Shown: piece after piece, positions 1 to 6,997 of the stretch
How positions within the stretch are numbered: the first letter of the stretch is position 1
Layout of the letters: each line of letters opens with the position of its first letter
DNA from: Lysobacteraceae bacterium
GTDB taxonomy: Bacteria > Pseudomonadota > Gammaproteobacteria > Xanthomonadales > Xanthomonadaceae
Assembly: GCA_017990865.1 (NCBI GenBank)
Contig: JAGNNB010000008.1
Location: 1-21,347, forward strand
Direction: 5' to 3'
Length of the DNA stretch: 21,347 bases
Program-made: the position numbers and the translations under genes
Notes under the pieces: model-generated
What the model was told of the DNA's origin: nothing
Databases searched by the model: none
Seen by the model: only the letters and a program-made list of their open reading frames with translations

Positions 1-273
1 CCACACTTCGGGTGAGGCCGCCGATTCGGCAGCCGCTCACCATCCCCTGTTCCATGCATACGGCGGAAACTTCTACGACGAGGTAGGAATACCGTCGGAA
101 AATTCCACCCATGATCTCCACCGAGCGCGCGCAACGCGCAACGCGCTTCGCTCGACGGATTCGAACGTCGATTCGAACGACAACGGATTTCTAGCGTTCG
201 AAATCCGAAATCGTCGGTCTATCGAAAACGCTGACTCGCTTTCTCGCACACGCGCCGCATTTCGGCGACGCGA
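1..273. other. Left-edge region downstream of the GH3 gene, no gene supported
   Basis: This stretch follows the stop codon of the minus-strand GH3 gene. One plus-strand frame stays open from the window edge to about position 340, but its translation is low in complexity, rich in Arg, Asp and Asn, and matches no family I recognise. A minus-strand ATG at 110-112 opens a frame running off the left edge; a TGGAG lies only three bases before it and the product is also unrecognised. The motif GATTCGAACG recurs around 158-180. No clear intrinsic terminator for the receptor/GH3 unit was found here. Confidence 0.4.
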
Positions 274-2322
274 TCACCGCATGCCGCAATTCTGCGCGGC
301 GGATACAGACAGCATAGGCACGGATTTCGGTCGCGCATAACTCAAACCGTAGCCGTTCGCGAATTGCGGAGGGGTTGCGGCCAGGACCGCGGGCGCGAAC
401 GACGTCACGCAGGGATCGCCCGGCCACGGAAACGACGAACGCCCGCGGAAATCGTGACGTGGCTTGCCGCCGGCGCCTGCGAGCAGCACGTCGGCGATGC
501 CGGCGCCTTCGGAACCTGGCAGCCAAGCCGCGACGAAGGCGTCGGAGGCGTTCACCAAATCGTTGACGTACGACGTGCGGCCGGAAAGGAAGACCGTCAC
601 CACGGGTTTTCCGCTCTTGGCGATGTTTTCCAGCAGTTGGCGATCTTCCGGATAACGCAACGAATGCGTGATCGCCGCGGGAATGGCCACGTCGCCCTTC
701 ATTTCCGCATAGGGTTTCTCGCCGATCACCGCGATCGCGATATCGTAGTCGCCCATGTTCGCGCCGACGCGCGTGCCGTCCATGATCGTGAAGTCGTCGC
801 CCGCCACGGCGCGAAGACCGGCGAGCACGCTTTGCGCTTCGGGATAATCGTCGTTGGTGGTTTCGTCGCCTTGCCACGTCAGCGACCAACCGCCGGCTTG
901 CATCGGAATATTGTCCGCGCCGCTGCCGACCACCAACACGCGCGCGCCGGGCTTGATCGGCAATGCCGCGCGCTCGTTCTTCAGCAACACCAGCGATTCG
1001 CGAACGGCGCGGCGCGCCAAATCGCGCTGCTGCAGCGCGGCCAGATCGCCCGCGCGCGGATGCGCGGACGGCGCTTTGCCGTCGAACAGGCCCGCGCGCA
1101 ATTTCACGCGCAGGATGCGGCGCACCGCATCGTCGATGCGCGCCATCGGAATTTCGCCTGCCTCGACTTGGCGGACGGTGTTCTCGATGAACGCTTTCCA
1201 ATCGTCCGGCACCATGAACATGTCGGTGCCGGCATTGACCGCCTGCGGGCAACTGGCCTTGGTGCAACCTGGAATCTGCTCGATGGCGTTCCAGTCGGAG
1301 ACCAAAAACCCGTCGAAACCGACCTTGTTTTTCAGCGCATCGGTCAACAGCATGCGGTTGCCGTGCATCTTGCCGTAATCGACACCGGTGCCCGGGTCTT
1401 TCCAACTGTTGTACGACACCATGATGTTCTGCGCGCCCGCGCGCAACGCGGCGAAATAGCCTTGCGCATGGGTACGGACGAGTTCGCGCTGGGCGACGAT
1501 GGTCTGACCCTGGTCTTTGCCGCCGTCGGTGCCGCCGTCGCCGAGAAAATGTTTGACGCTCACGATCGCGCTGCCGTCGCCGAACCGGCCCTGCATGCCG
1601 CGCACGTAAGCGTCCGCGTAGGCGGAGACCAACGCGGGATCGTTCGAATAGCTTTCGTACATGCGGCCCCAGCGCGCGTTCTGCACCACCGGCACCGCGG
1701 GCGCGAACACCCAATCGATACCGCTGGCGCGCACGCCGGTCGCCGTCGCCGCTGCGATCTCGCGGATCAGCGCCGAGTCGTGCGCGGCGCCCAGACCGAT
1801 GTTGTGCGGGAACAGCGTCGCGCGATACACGTTGCTGTGGCCGTGCACGGCGTCGGTGCCCCAGACGATGGGAATTTGCGTCGCCATGTCGGTCGACATC
1901 GACGCGTTGTAGTACGCATCGGCCAACGCCAACCAATCGCCGACGGCGGCGTGTTTGTTCTTGCCCGGCCAGGAACCGCCGCCGTTGAGCACCGAACCGA
2001 TGTAGTACGCCCGCACTTCCTCGGGCGTGATCGATTTGATCTCGGCCTGCGTCATCTGCCCGACTTTCTGCGCCAGCGTCATCTTCGCGAGCATGCTGTC
2101 GATGCGCTTTTCCATCGCGGCATCGCGACGGATGGGGCTGGCGACCTTGCGCCATTCCGCGACGGGACCGGCTTCGGCCGGCGAGCGCGCATTCGCCACG
2201 GCGACGATGCCGCCGATGCAAAGCGTCGCGGCCAAGGCGAGCGTCGTGGGGCGCGAGAGCGGGGAGACGACGTCGGCGTCACTAAGCGCGCCGATGCGGC
2301 GATTCGAGGCGGGGGTTTTCAA
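274..2322 (-). CDS. Glycoside hydrolase family 3 beta-glucosidase (exo-1,3/1,4-beta-glucosidase type)
   Basis: The protein (682 aa) removes glucose from the non-reducing end of beta-glucan oligosaccharides, probably in the periplasm. A hydrophobic segment (about 26-44) after a long polar N-terminus is a likely export signal. The GH3 barrel domain covers about 65-415; WGTDAVHGH (154-162) and VKHFLGDGGTDGG (256-268) are substrate-binding signatures, and SDW at 342-344 supplies the nucleophile Asp343. The second domain (about 440-665) carries GEKPYAEMKGD (534-544), the loop with the acid/base Glu in this family. The protein ends shortly after GYGLSY (657-662), like plant two-domain exoglucanases; many gammaproteobacterial relatives carry a further C-terminal domain and exceed 800 aa. 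The start is TTG, chosen because GGAG lies eight bases before it. It follows the receptor gene by 70 bases on the same strand, so co-transcription is likely. Exact linkage specificity cannot be read from the sequence. Confidence 0.9.
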   Translation of the reverse strand: MKTPASNRRIGALSDADVVSPLSRPTTLALAATLCIGGIVAVANARSPAEAGPVAEWRKVASPIRRDAAMEKRIDSMLAKMTLAQKVGQMTQAEIKSITPEEVRAYYIGSVLNGGGSWPGKNKHAAVGDWLALADAYYNASMSTDMATQIPIVWGTDAVHGHSNVYRATLFPHNIGLGAAHDSALIREIAAATATGVRASGIDWVFAPAVPVVQNARWGRMYESYSNDPALVSAYADAYVRGMQGRFGDGSAIVSVKHFLGDGGTDGGKDQGQTIVAQRELVRTHAQGYFAALRAGAQNIMVSYNSWKDPGTGVDYGKMHGNRMLLTDALKNKVGFDGFLVSDWNAIEQIPGCTKASCPQAVNAGTDMFMVPDDWKAFIENTVRQVEAGEIPMARIDDAVRRILRVKLRAGLFDGKAPSAHPRAGDLAALQQRDLARRAVRESLVLLKNERAALPIKPGARVLVVGSGADNIPMQAGGWSLTWQGDETTNDDYPEAQSVLAGLRAVAGDDFTIMDGTRVGANMGDYDIAIAVIGEKPYAEMKGDVAIPAAITHSLRYPEDRQLLENIAKSGKPVVTVFLSGRTSYVNDLVNASDAFVAAWLPGSEGAGIADVLLAGAGGKPRHDFRGRSSFPWPGDPCVTSFAPAVLAATPPQFANGYGLSYARPKSVPMLSVSAAQNCGMR

Positions 2323-2357
2323 AGCGCGAATCTCCGAAGTACGGAACGCTCCGAGAC

Positions 2358-2385
2358 CGCCGCCGCGCAGTGCGCGACGGCGGCG
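2358..2385 (-). other. GC-rich hairpin between receptor and GH3 genes
   Basis: CGCCGCCG at 2358-2365 pairs with CGGCGGCG at 2378-2385, and an inner CGC/GCG pair closes a three-base loop with a small bulge on one side. It begins eight bases after the receptor stop codon. No T-run follows it on the minus strand, so it is not a standard intrinsic terminator. Such hairpins between a receptor gene and an enzyme gene can protect the upstream mRNA or reduce read-through; that role is inferred. Confidence 0.5.
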
Positions 2386-2392
2386 CGTCGGA

Positions 2393-5179
2393 TCACATCT
2401 TGAAGTTCAAGCCCAGCAGGAACTGACGTCCGTATTCGTTGTATTCCAGCGGCGTGGTGTAGAAATCGCCGCCGTTGGCGAAGTCCGAACGCTGCACGGT
2501 GCGGTACGGCGAATCGGTGACGTTATTCACCTGGAACAACACCGACCAGCCGGCCATCTTCGTCCCCGGCTGGAACTCGTAACCGAGCTGCAAGTCGGTT
2601 TGACGATCGGCCAGCACCTGCGTGTAGCTGCGTTGCGCGAACAACGCGGTGATTTCGCCCTGGAACTCCGAGCGGTAACGCTGGCTCACGCGCGCCGAAA
2701 AGCCGTGGTTTTCGTAATACGCGGTCAGATTACCCACTACTTTCGACAGGCCCGGCAACGTTTGGCGCAGGCGCGAATCGTCGAGCGGGTTCGGATCGAT
2801 CGATGTTTCGGTATACGACGCATTGAACAAGACACCGAAGCCTTCCAGCGCCGACGCCAATGCACCGCCTTCCACCGAGGTGCTGAATTCCACGCCGCGC
2901 ATGTAACCGCCCTTGCCGTTGGCGGGCGTGCTGAACGTGCCGATATTGCTCAGCGGCACGACCGTGGTGGGGTTGCTGAAGCCGGTGAAGTCGTATGGGA
3001 TCGACTGGTTGTAGATGTAGCTTTCGAGATCCTTGTAGAACAGCGCGAGGGCGACATAGCCGGCTTGGCCGTAATATTTTTCGAACGACATATCGACCGA
3101 GGTGGCGCGCCAAGGCTCAAGCAGCGGATTGCCGCCGTTGCCGCTCCACAGCCGCGATACCGTGCTGACGCCGGCGCTGGCCGCCGCGCGCATATCGTCG
3201 ATGCGCGGACGCGCCATGGTCTTCGCCGCGCCGAAGCGCACCATCCACCCGTCGCCGAAATCGCCGACGAGATTCAAGCTAGGCAGCACGTCGTCGTAAG
3301 TGGTTCCGCGGGTCAAGGTGCCGGCGACGGTACTGTTGTCGACGTCGAAGCCGACCGAAGACTGTTTGGTGTGCACGAACTGCACGCCGACGTTGCCGCG
3401 CAACCGCAGCCAGTCGCCGAATTCGGTATCGATATCGAGCTTGCCGTAAGCGGTTTCGATGTTCTCGCGGACGGTGAAATCTTTCTTGAGATCGTCGCCG
3501 CTCAAACTGAGGATCAAGTCGTAATGCCGCCGCAGGGCGTCATTGACGTCGTAGGTGAGCACGCCTGGGAATCCGGCGAAGCCCAAGTCGACGGGACCGC
3601 GCACCAGATCGGCATCCACCGCGACGGACGTCGCGCCGCCTAGCAATTGCGCGAAATAGACCGAGGAGGTCTTGTCCTTCACGCGCTCGGTGCCCGAGAA
3701 GCCGAGTTGGAAGCCCGAGAACGGGCCATCGACGAAGCTGCGCGCCAGCTCCATACGCACGCCGGTATGTTTGTCGTCCTGCTTGGTCTTTTCCAAGCGA
3801 CCTTCGTGCCCCCAACCCGCCGGGTCGCTGAGCAGAATCGTCGAGCGATTGGCATAATCCAGGCCCGGGCTGAAATGCGCGAAGCCCGAAGAATCCAGCG
3901 GCGCGTTGAAGCCGATGCTGTCGAGCGTCGCAGAGCCTGCGTAGGTTTCCAAATAGCTGTGATCGCGTTTGGCGCGCGAATGATAGGCGTCGACATCGAC
4001 CGACCAGTTCTCGTTCAATTGGAATTCGTTTTTCCAACCGATCGAATACAGCCTGTCGTCGCGCGAGTTGTGATCGTTACGCACCACGGGCTCGAGGTTA
4101 TTCGCGGTGCCGCTGTTGACCACCGGATAGCCCCCGACGGAGCGCGTGGTCACATTGCTCAGCGTGACGCCGTTGCCGGTCCACGGGTCTTGCGACCACA
4201 TGATGCCGCGCATCGCGTCTTTTTGCTCGAAGCGGGAATAAAACACATCGAGCGTGCTGTGCATGAAATCGTTGGGTTTGTACTCGAGCACGCCCATGAT
4301 GCCGTCGCGCACCTGATCGCGCGAACGCGCCCAGACTTCGGCGCCCATGATCGCCGCCGCATCGTTGGGCTTACCCGGGATGTTGCCGCCCCAAGGCGTC
4401 GTATTGCCCCACCACCACGCTTTGTAGTGCTTTTCTTGCAGCGGCGCGTCCAACTCGGCGACGCCGATGGCCACGCCGATGGTGTTATCGGCGAATTGGT
4501 CGATATAGGAAGCGCTGACTCGATATCCCGTATTGCTGCTGTCGGGGTTCTGCTTACCGAGCGAGTTGTATTCGCCGCGCAGGTTGGCGGCGAAGCGACG
4601 CTGGCCCACGCTCAACGGGCGAATCGTGCGCAAATCGACCGTGCCGGAAAGACCCTGGCCGATCACGCTGGCGTCAGGGTTCTTGTAGACGATCGCCGAA
4701 TCGAGCAATTCGGACGGATATTGATCGAACTCGACGCCGCGGTTGTCGCCGGTGCTGACCTGTTCGCGGCCGTTGAGCTGGGTGGCGGCGAAGTCGGGCG
4801 ACATGCCGCGGATCGCGATCACCTGGGCGCGACCTTCGACGCGCTGCGCGGCCAAGCCCGGCAAACGCGCCAGCGATTCGGCGATGCTCAGGTCGGGCAA
4901 TTTGCCCAGATCTTCGGACGACACCGCTTCGACGATCGATGCCGATTGCTGTTTGGTCTCGCGCGAGGTTTCGATGCTTCGACGGATACCGGTGACGACG
5001 ATGGTGTCGAGCGTTTCGGACTCTTCGGCGTCTTCTTTCGCCTGATTTTCGGCGGCGTCTTGCGCTTGCGCCGAATAGGCCAGCAACGCCAGCGAGCAGG
5101 CGGCCGTCAGGGCGCAAGTGCGCAGCCCCAGGCGAGCCTTCGCACCGCGTTGCGGCCAGGATTGGGTACGGATGGTCAT
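2393..5179 (-). CDS. TonB-dependent outer-membrane receptor, Xanthomonas/Caulobacter carbohydrate type
   Basis: This is an outer-membrane beta-barrel transporter (928 aa), probably importing oligosaccharides with energy from TonB-ExbBD. A signal peptide ends near SAQAQ (36-40). The TonB box-like DTIVVTGIR is at 58-66, followed by the plug domain with SSEDLGKLPDLSIAESLARL (87-106), LNGREQ (135-140), EFDQYPSELLDS (150-161) and GQGLSGTVDLRT (174-185). The rest is barrel, ending in GLNFKM; the last residue is Met rather than the usual aromatic residue. GGGAGA five bases before the ATG supports the start. The GH3 gene follows on the same strand and GH30 is divergent, so the substrate is most simply a beta-glucan oligosaccharide (inference). 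Expression is probably controlled by the palindrome at 5204-5219. It is a distant paralogue of the receptor at 18426-21152. Confidence 0.94.
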   Translation of the reverse strand: MTIRTQSWPQRGAKARLGLRTCALTAACSLALLAYSAQAQDAAENQAKEDAEESETLDTIVVTGIRRSIETSRETKQQSASIVEAVSSEDLGKLPDLSIAESLARLPGLAAQRVEGRAQVIAIRGMSPDFAATQLNGREQVSTGDNRGVEFDQYPSELLDSAIVYKNPDASVIGQGLSGTVDLRTIRPLSVGQRRFAANLRGEYNSLGKQNPDSSNTGYRVSASYIDQFADNTIGVAIGVAELDAPLQEKHYKAWWWGNTTPWGGNIPGKPNDAAAIMGAEVWARSRDQVRDGIMGVLEYKPNDFMHSTLDVFYSRFEQKDAMRGIMWSQDPWTGNGVTLSNVTTRSVGGYPVVNSGTANNLEPVVRNDHNSRDDRLYSIGWKNEFQLNENWSVDVDAYHSRAKRDHSYLETYAGSATLDSIGFNAPLDSSGFAHFSPGLDYANRSTILLSDPAGWGHEGRLEKTKQDDKHTGVRMELARSFVDGPFSGFQLGFSGTERVKDKTSSVYFAQLLGGATSVAVDADLVRGPVDLGFAGFPGVLTYDVNDALRRHYDLILSLSGDDLKKDFTVRENIETAYGKLDIDTEFGDWLRLRGNVGVQFVHTKQSSVGFDVDNSTVAGTLTRGTTYDDVLPSLNLVGDFGDGWMVRFGAAKTMARPRIDDMRAAASAGVSTVSRLWSGNGGNPLLEPWRATSVDMSFEKYYGQAGYVALALFYKDLESYIYNQSIPYDFTGFSNPTTVVPLSNIGTFSTPANGKGGYMRGVEFSTSVEGGALASALEGFGVLFNASYTETSIDPNPLDDSRLRQTLPGLSKVVGNLTAYYENHGFSARVSQRYRSEFQGEITALFAQRSYTQVLADRQTDLQLGYEFQPGTKMAGWSVLFQVNNVTDSPYRTVQRSDFANGGDFYTTPLEYNEYGRQFLLGLNFKM

Positions 5180-5203
5180 TGCTCTCCCTCACGGATGCGG
5201 TTG

Positions 5204-5219
5204 TTGACAGCGCTGTCAA
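5204..5219. promoter_or_regulatory. Perfect 16-bp CG-centred palindrome, likely LacI/GalR-type operator
   Basis: The sequence TTGACAGCGCTGTCAA is identical to its reverse complement. It lies in the divergent region between the receptor (start 5179) and GH30 (start 5389). A CG-centred dyad of this size is the usual form of LacI/GalR-family operators. It overlaps the candidate -35 box of the rightward promoter and the expected transcription start of the leftward one, so a bound repressor could control both. No regulator gene is present in the window, so the cognate protein is unknown. Confidence 0.65.
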
Positions 5220-5232
5220 ATACATGTATTTC
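5204..5232 (+). promoter_or_regulatory. Candidate promoter for the GH30 gene
   Basis: TTGACA at 5204-5209 is a perfect -35 box. Seventeen bases later comes TATTTC (5227-5232), a weak -10 match. The -35 box lies inside the palindromic operator. The predicted start of transcription, near 5239, would leave a leader of about 150 bases before the GH30 ATG. This is inferred from sequence only. Confidence 0.35.
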
Positions 5233-5245
5233 CTTAACGTGTCAA
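5217..5245 (-). promoter_or_regulatory. Candidate promoter for the TonB-dependent receptor/GH3 unit
   Basis: Read on the minus strand, TTGACA (5245-5240) is followed after 17 bases by TATTTG (5222-5217). The expected transcription start falls near 5210, inside the palindrome at 5204-5219, a classical position for repression. The box arrangement mirrors the rightward promoter exactly about the centre of AAATACATGTATTT (5218-5231). The -10 match is only partial. Confidence 0.4.
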
Positions 5246-5388
5246 CACATCGCGCGTCCTTAGCCCCGAATACCGTCGTATCCGTGCGTGTTTTCGGGGC
5301 GAAACGCATGTCGAGCCGCACCCGGTTTGCTGCACTGCAATACGGCTGCCGCGCGAACGAAGGGCCGTTTTCGAGGAGACTTCACCGC

Positions 5389-6924
5389 ATGAAATCGCTG
5401 TACCCGCTCGCGTGCTGTCTGTGGATGGCCGTCGTCGCACCCGCCATCGCGGCGGATGCTCCGACCGAGCTCCGCGTTTGGGCCACCACCTCCGACCGCC
5501 GCTACGCGCTGACCGAGTTGCCGGTCGATGCGGCGTCGTCCGCTGTCGAGCCCGCTGCTGTTGATGCGCACGCTGTTGATGAGCATGCCGTTGATGAGCA
5601 TGCTGCCGTTGAGCAAGACGTGCCGGAGATCGTGATCGCGATCGATCCCACGCAGCGCCGCCAGCGCATCGAGGGTTTCGGCGCGTCGATCACCGACAGC
5701 TCGGCCTGGCTGTTGCAGCACACACTGCGACCCGCCGCGCGCAAAGCGCTGCTGCGGGAGCTCTTCGCCGCGCCGCCGAACGGCATCGGCTTGGGCATGG
5801 TGCGCTTGACCATCGGCGCTTCGGATTTTTCGCTGAGCCACTACAGTCTCGACGACGCGCCCGCGGGCGAAACCGACCCCACGCTCAAGCGCTTCCGCTT
5901 ACCGCCTCAGCAGCGCGACGTATTGGCGGCGACCCGCGCGGCGCGCGCGATCAACCCTGACCTGCGCGTGATGGCGTCGCCCTGGAGCGCGCCGGCGTGG
6001 ATGAAGGACAACGACAGCCTGATCAAAGGCACCCTGCGCGAAGAACACTACGACGCGTTCGCGCGCTACATGATCGAGTACGTCGACGCGCTGTCGGCGC
6101 GCGGGATTCCGCTGTTCGCGCTCACCCTGCAGAACGAGCCGGCGTTCGAACCGGAGAACTACCCCGGCATGCGGTTGAGCGCGGAGCAACGCATCGCGCT
6201 GATCGGCACGCATCTGGGGCCGATGCTGCGCGCCGCGGGCCACAAGGTCCGCATTCTCGATTGGGACCATAACTGGGATAAGCCCGAGGAACCGACGGCG
6301 GTGCTTTCCGACCCCACGGCGTCGCGCTACGTGGACGGCGTGGCCTGGCATTGTTATGGCGGTCACGTCTCTGCGCAGTCGAAAGTGCGCGATCTGTTTC
6401 CGGACAAAAGCGTCTATCTCACCGAATGCTCCGGCGGCGATTGGGAGCCGGTGCGCAACGGCGGCATGACCTTGCTGGCGCGGGATCTGATCGTCGGCGG
6501 CACTCGTCATTGGGCCAGCGGCGTGCTGCTGTGGAATTTGGCGCTCGACGAACATTCGGGGCCGCATGCGGGCGGCTGCGGCAATTGTCGCGGTGTGGTC
6601 ACGATCGACAGCCGCACCGGCGCGGTGACGCGCAACGACGAGTATTACGTGTTGGCGCACGTCAGCCGGTTCGTCCCGCCGGGCGCCTATCGCGTGGCCT
6701 CCAGCGAGGGGCGCGACGGCGTGGACAATGTCGCGTTCGTCGATGCCGCCCGGAATCGCACGATTCTGGTGGTCGTCAATGCGTCCGAACGCCCGCGCAC
6801 GGTGGCGTTGGACGCCCCCGACCTGCGCACGCGCTACACGCTGGCGCCCAAAAGCCTGCACACCTTCGTTTGGCCAGACGCGACCAAAACGCCCGGTGTA
6901 ACGAAACACGGTCGGAACCGATGA
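5389..6924 (+). CDS. Glycoside hydrolase family 30 protein (glucosylceramidase / endo-beta-1,6-glucanase type)
   Basis: This is a secreted retaining beta-glycosidase (511 aa). The start at 5389 is preferred over an upstream in-frame ATG because GAGGAG precedes it and it opens a signal peptide ending near AIAADA (19-24). Residues 58-76 form a low-complexity VDEHA repeat linker. The GH30 domain runs from IEGFGASITDSSAWLL (94-109): SPWSAPAWMK (197-206), LQNEP with acid/base Glu250, and YLTECSGG with nucleophile Glu346. WNLALDEHSGP (382-392), a Cys-containing GGCGNCRG (395-402) and the C-terminal beta region (about 425-495) complete the fold. Members of this family hydrolyse beta-1,6-glucan, glucosylceramide or related beta-glucosides; the exact activity is not decided by the sequence. 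It is divergent from the receptor/GH3 pair and 73 bases upstream of zwf with no terminator visible between them. Confidence 0.9.
   Translation: MKSLYPLACCLWMAVVAPAIAADAPTELRVWATTSDRRYALTELPVDAASSAVEPAAVDAHAVDEHAVDEHAAVEQDVPEIVIAIDPTQRRQRIEGFGASITDSSAWLLQHTLRPAARKALLRELFAAPPNGIGLGMVRLTIGASDFSLSHYSLDDAPAGETDPTLKRFRLPPQQRDVLAATRAARAINPDLRVMASPWSAPAWMKDNDSLIKGTLREEHYDAFARYMIEYVDALSARGIPLFALTLQNEPAFEPENYPGMRLSAEQRIALIGTHLGPMLRAAGHKVRILDWDHNWDKPEEPTAVLSDPTASRYVDGVAWHCYGGHVSAQSKVRDLFPDKSVYLTECSGGDWEPVRNGGMTLLARDLIVGGTRHWASGVLLWNLALDEHSGPHAGGCGNCRGVVTIDSRTGAVTRNDEYYVLAHVSRFVPPGAYRVASSEGRDGVDNVAFVDAARNRTILVVVNASERPRTVALDAPDLRTRYTLAPKSLHTFVWPDATKTPGVTKHGRNR
5560..5616 (+). repeat. Short in-frame tandem repeat encoding VDEHA units
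   Basis: Within the GH30 gene the 15-base unit GTTGATGAGCATGCx occurs twice in tandem, with degenerate copies on either side, and encodes VDAHA-VDEHA-VDEHA-AVEQ (residues 58-76). It lies between the signal peptide and the catalytic domain, so it forms an acidic, His-containing linker. Copy number could vary by slippage, always in frame. Confidence 0.7.
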
Positions 6925-6926
6925 CT

Positions 6927-6940
6927 TGTAAACGTTTACA
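6927..6940. promoter_or_regulatory. Perfect 14-bp palindrome upstream of zwf, likely LacI/GalR-type operator
   Basis: TGTAAACGTTTACA is identical to its reverse complement, is CG-centred and starts three bases after the GH30 stop codon, about 58 bases before the zwf start. The form fits LacI/GalR-family operators. HexR, the usual zwf/edd regulator in other gammaproteobacteria, recognises a different, more widely spaced dyad. The half-site differs from that at 5204-5219, so a second regulator is possible. Confidence 0.65.
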
Positions 6941-6997
6941 CTGTCGCCGCTTCCGCGGTACCGCTTAGGCTTGCGTGTTTCAGTAACGGACTCGGCT

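Noticed and set aside
1..112. Minus-strand ATG (110-112) opening a frame off the left edge
   Set aside because: Only 37 codons are visible, the purine-rich stretch is too close to the ATG, and the product is unrecognised.
2..340. Plus-strand frame open from the left edge
   Set aside because: The translation is low in complexity, matches nothing recognised and overlaps the 3' end of GH3 on the other strand.
364..2403. Long plus-strand open frame opposite GH3
   Set aside because: It is a high-GC antisense shadow with Arg/His-rich translation; the GH3 frame on the minus strand has clear family motifs.
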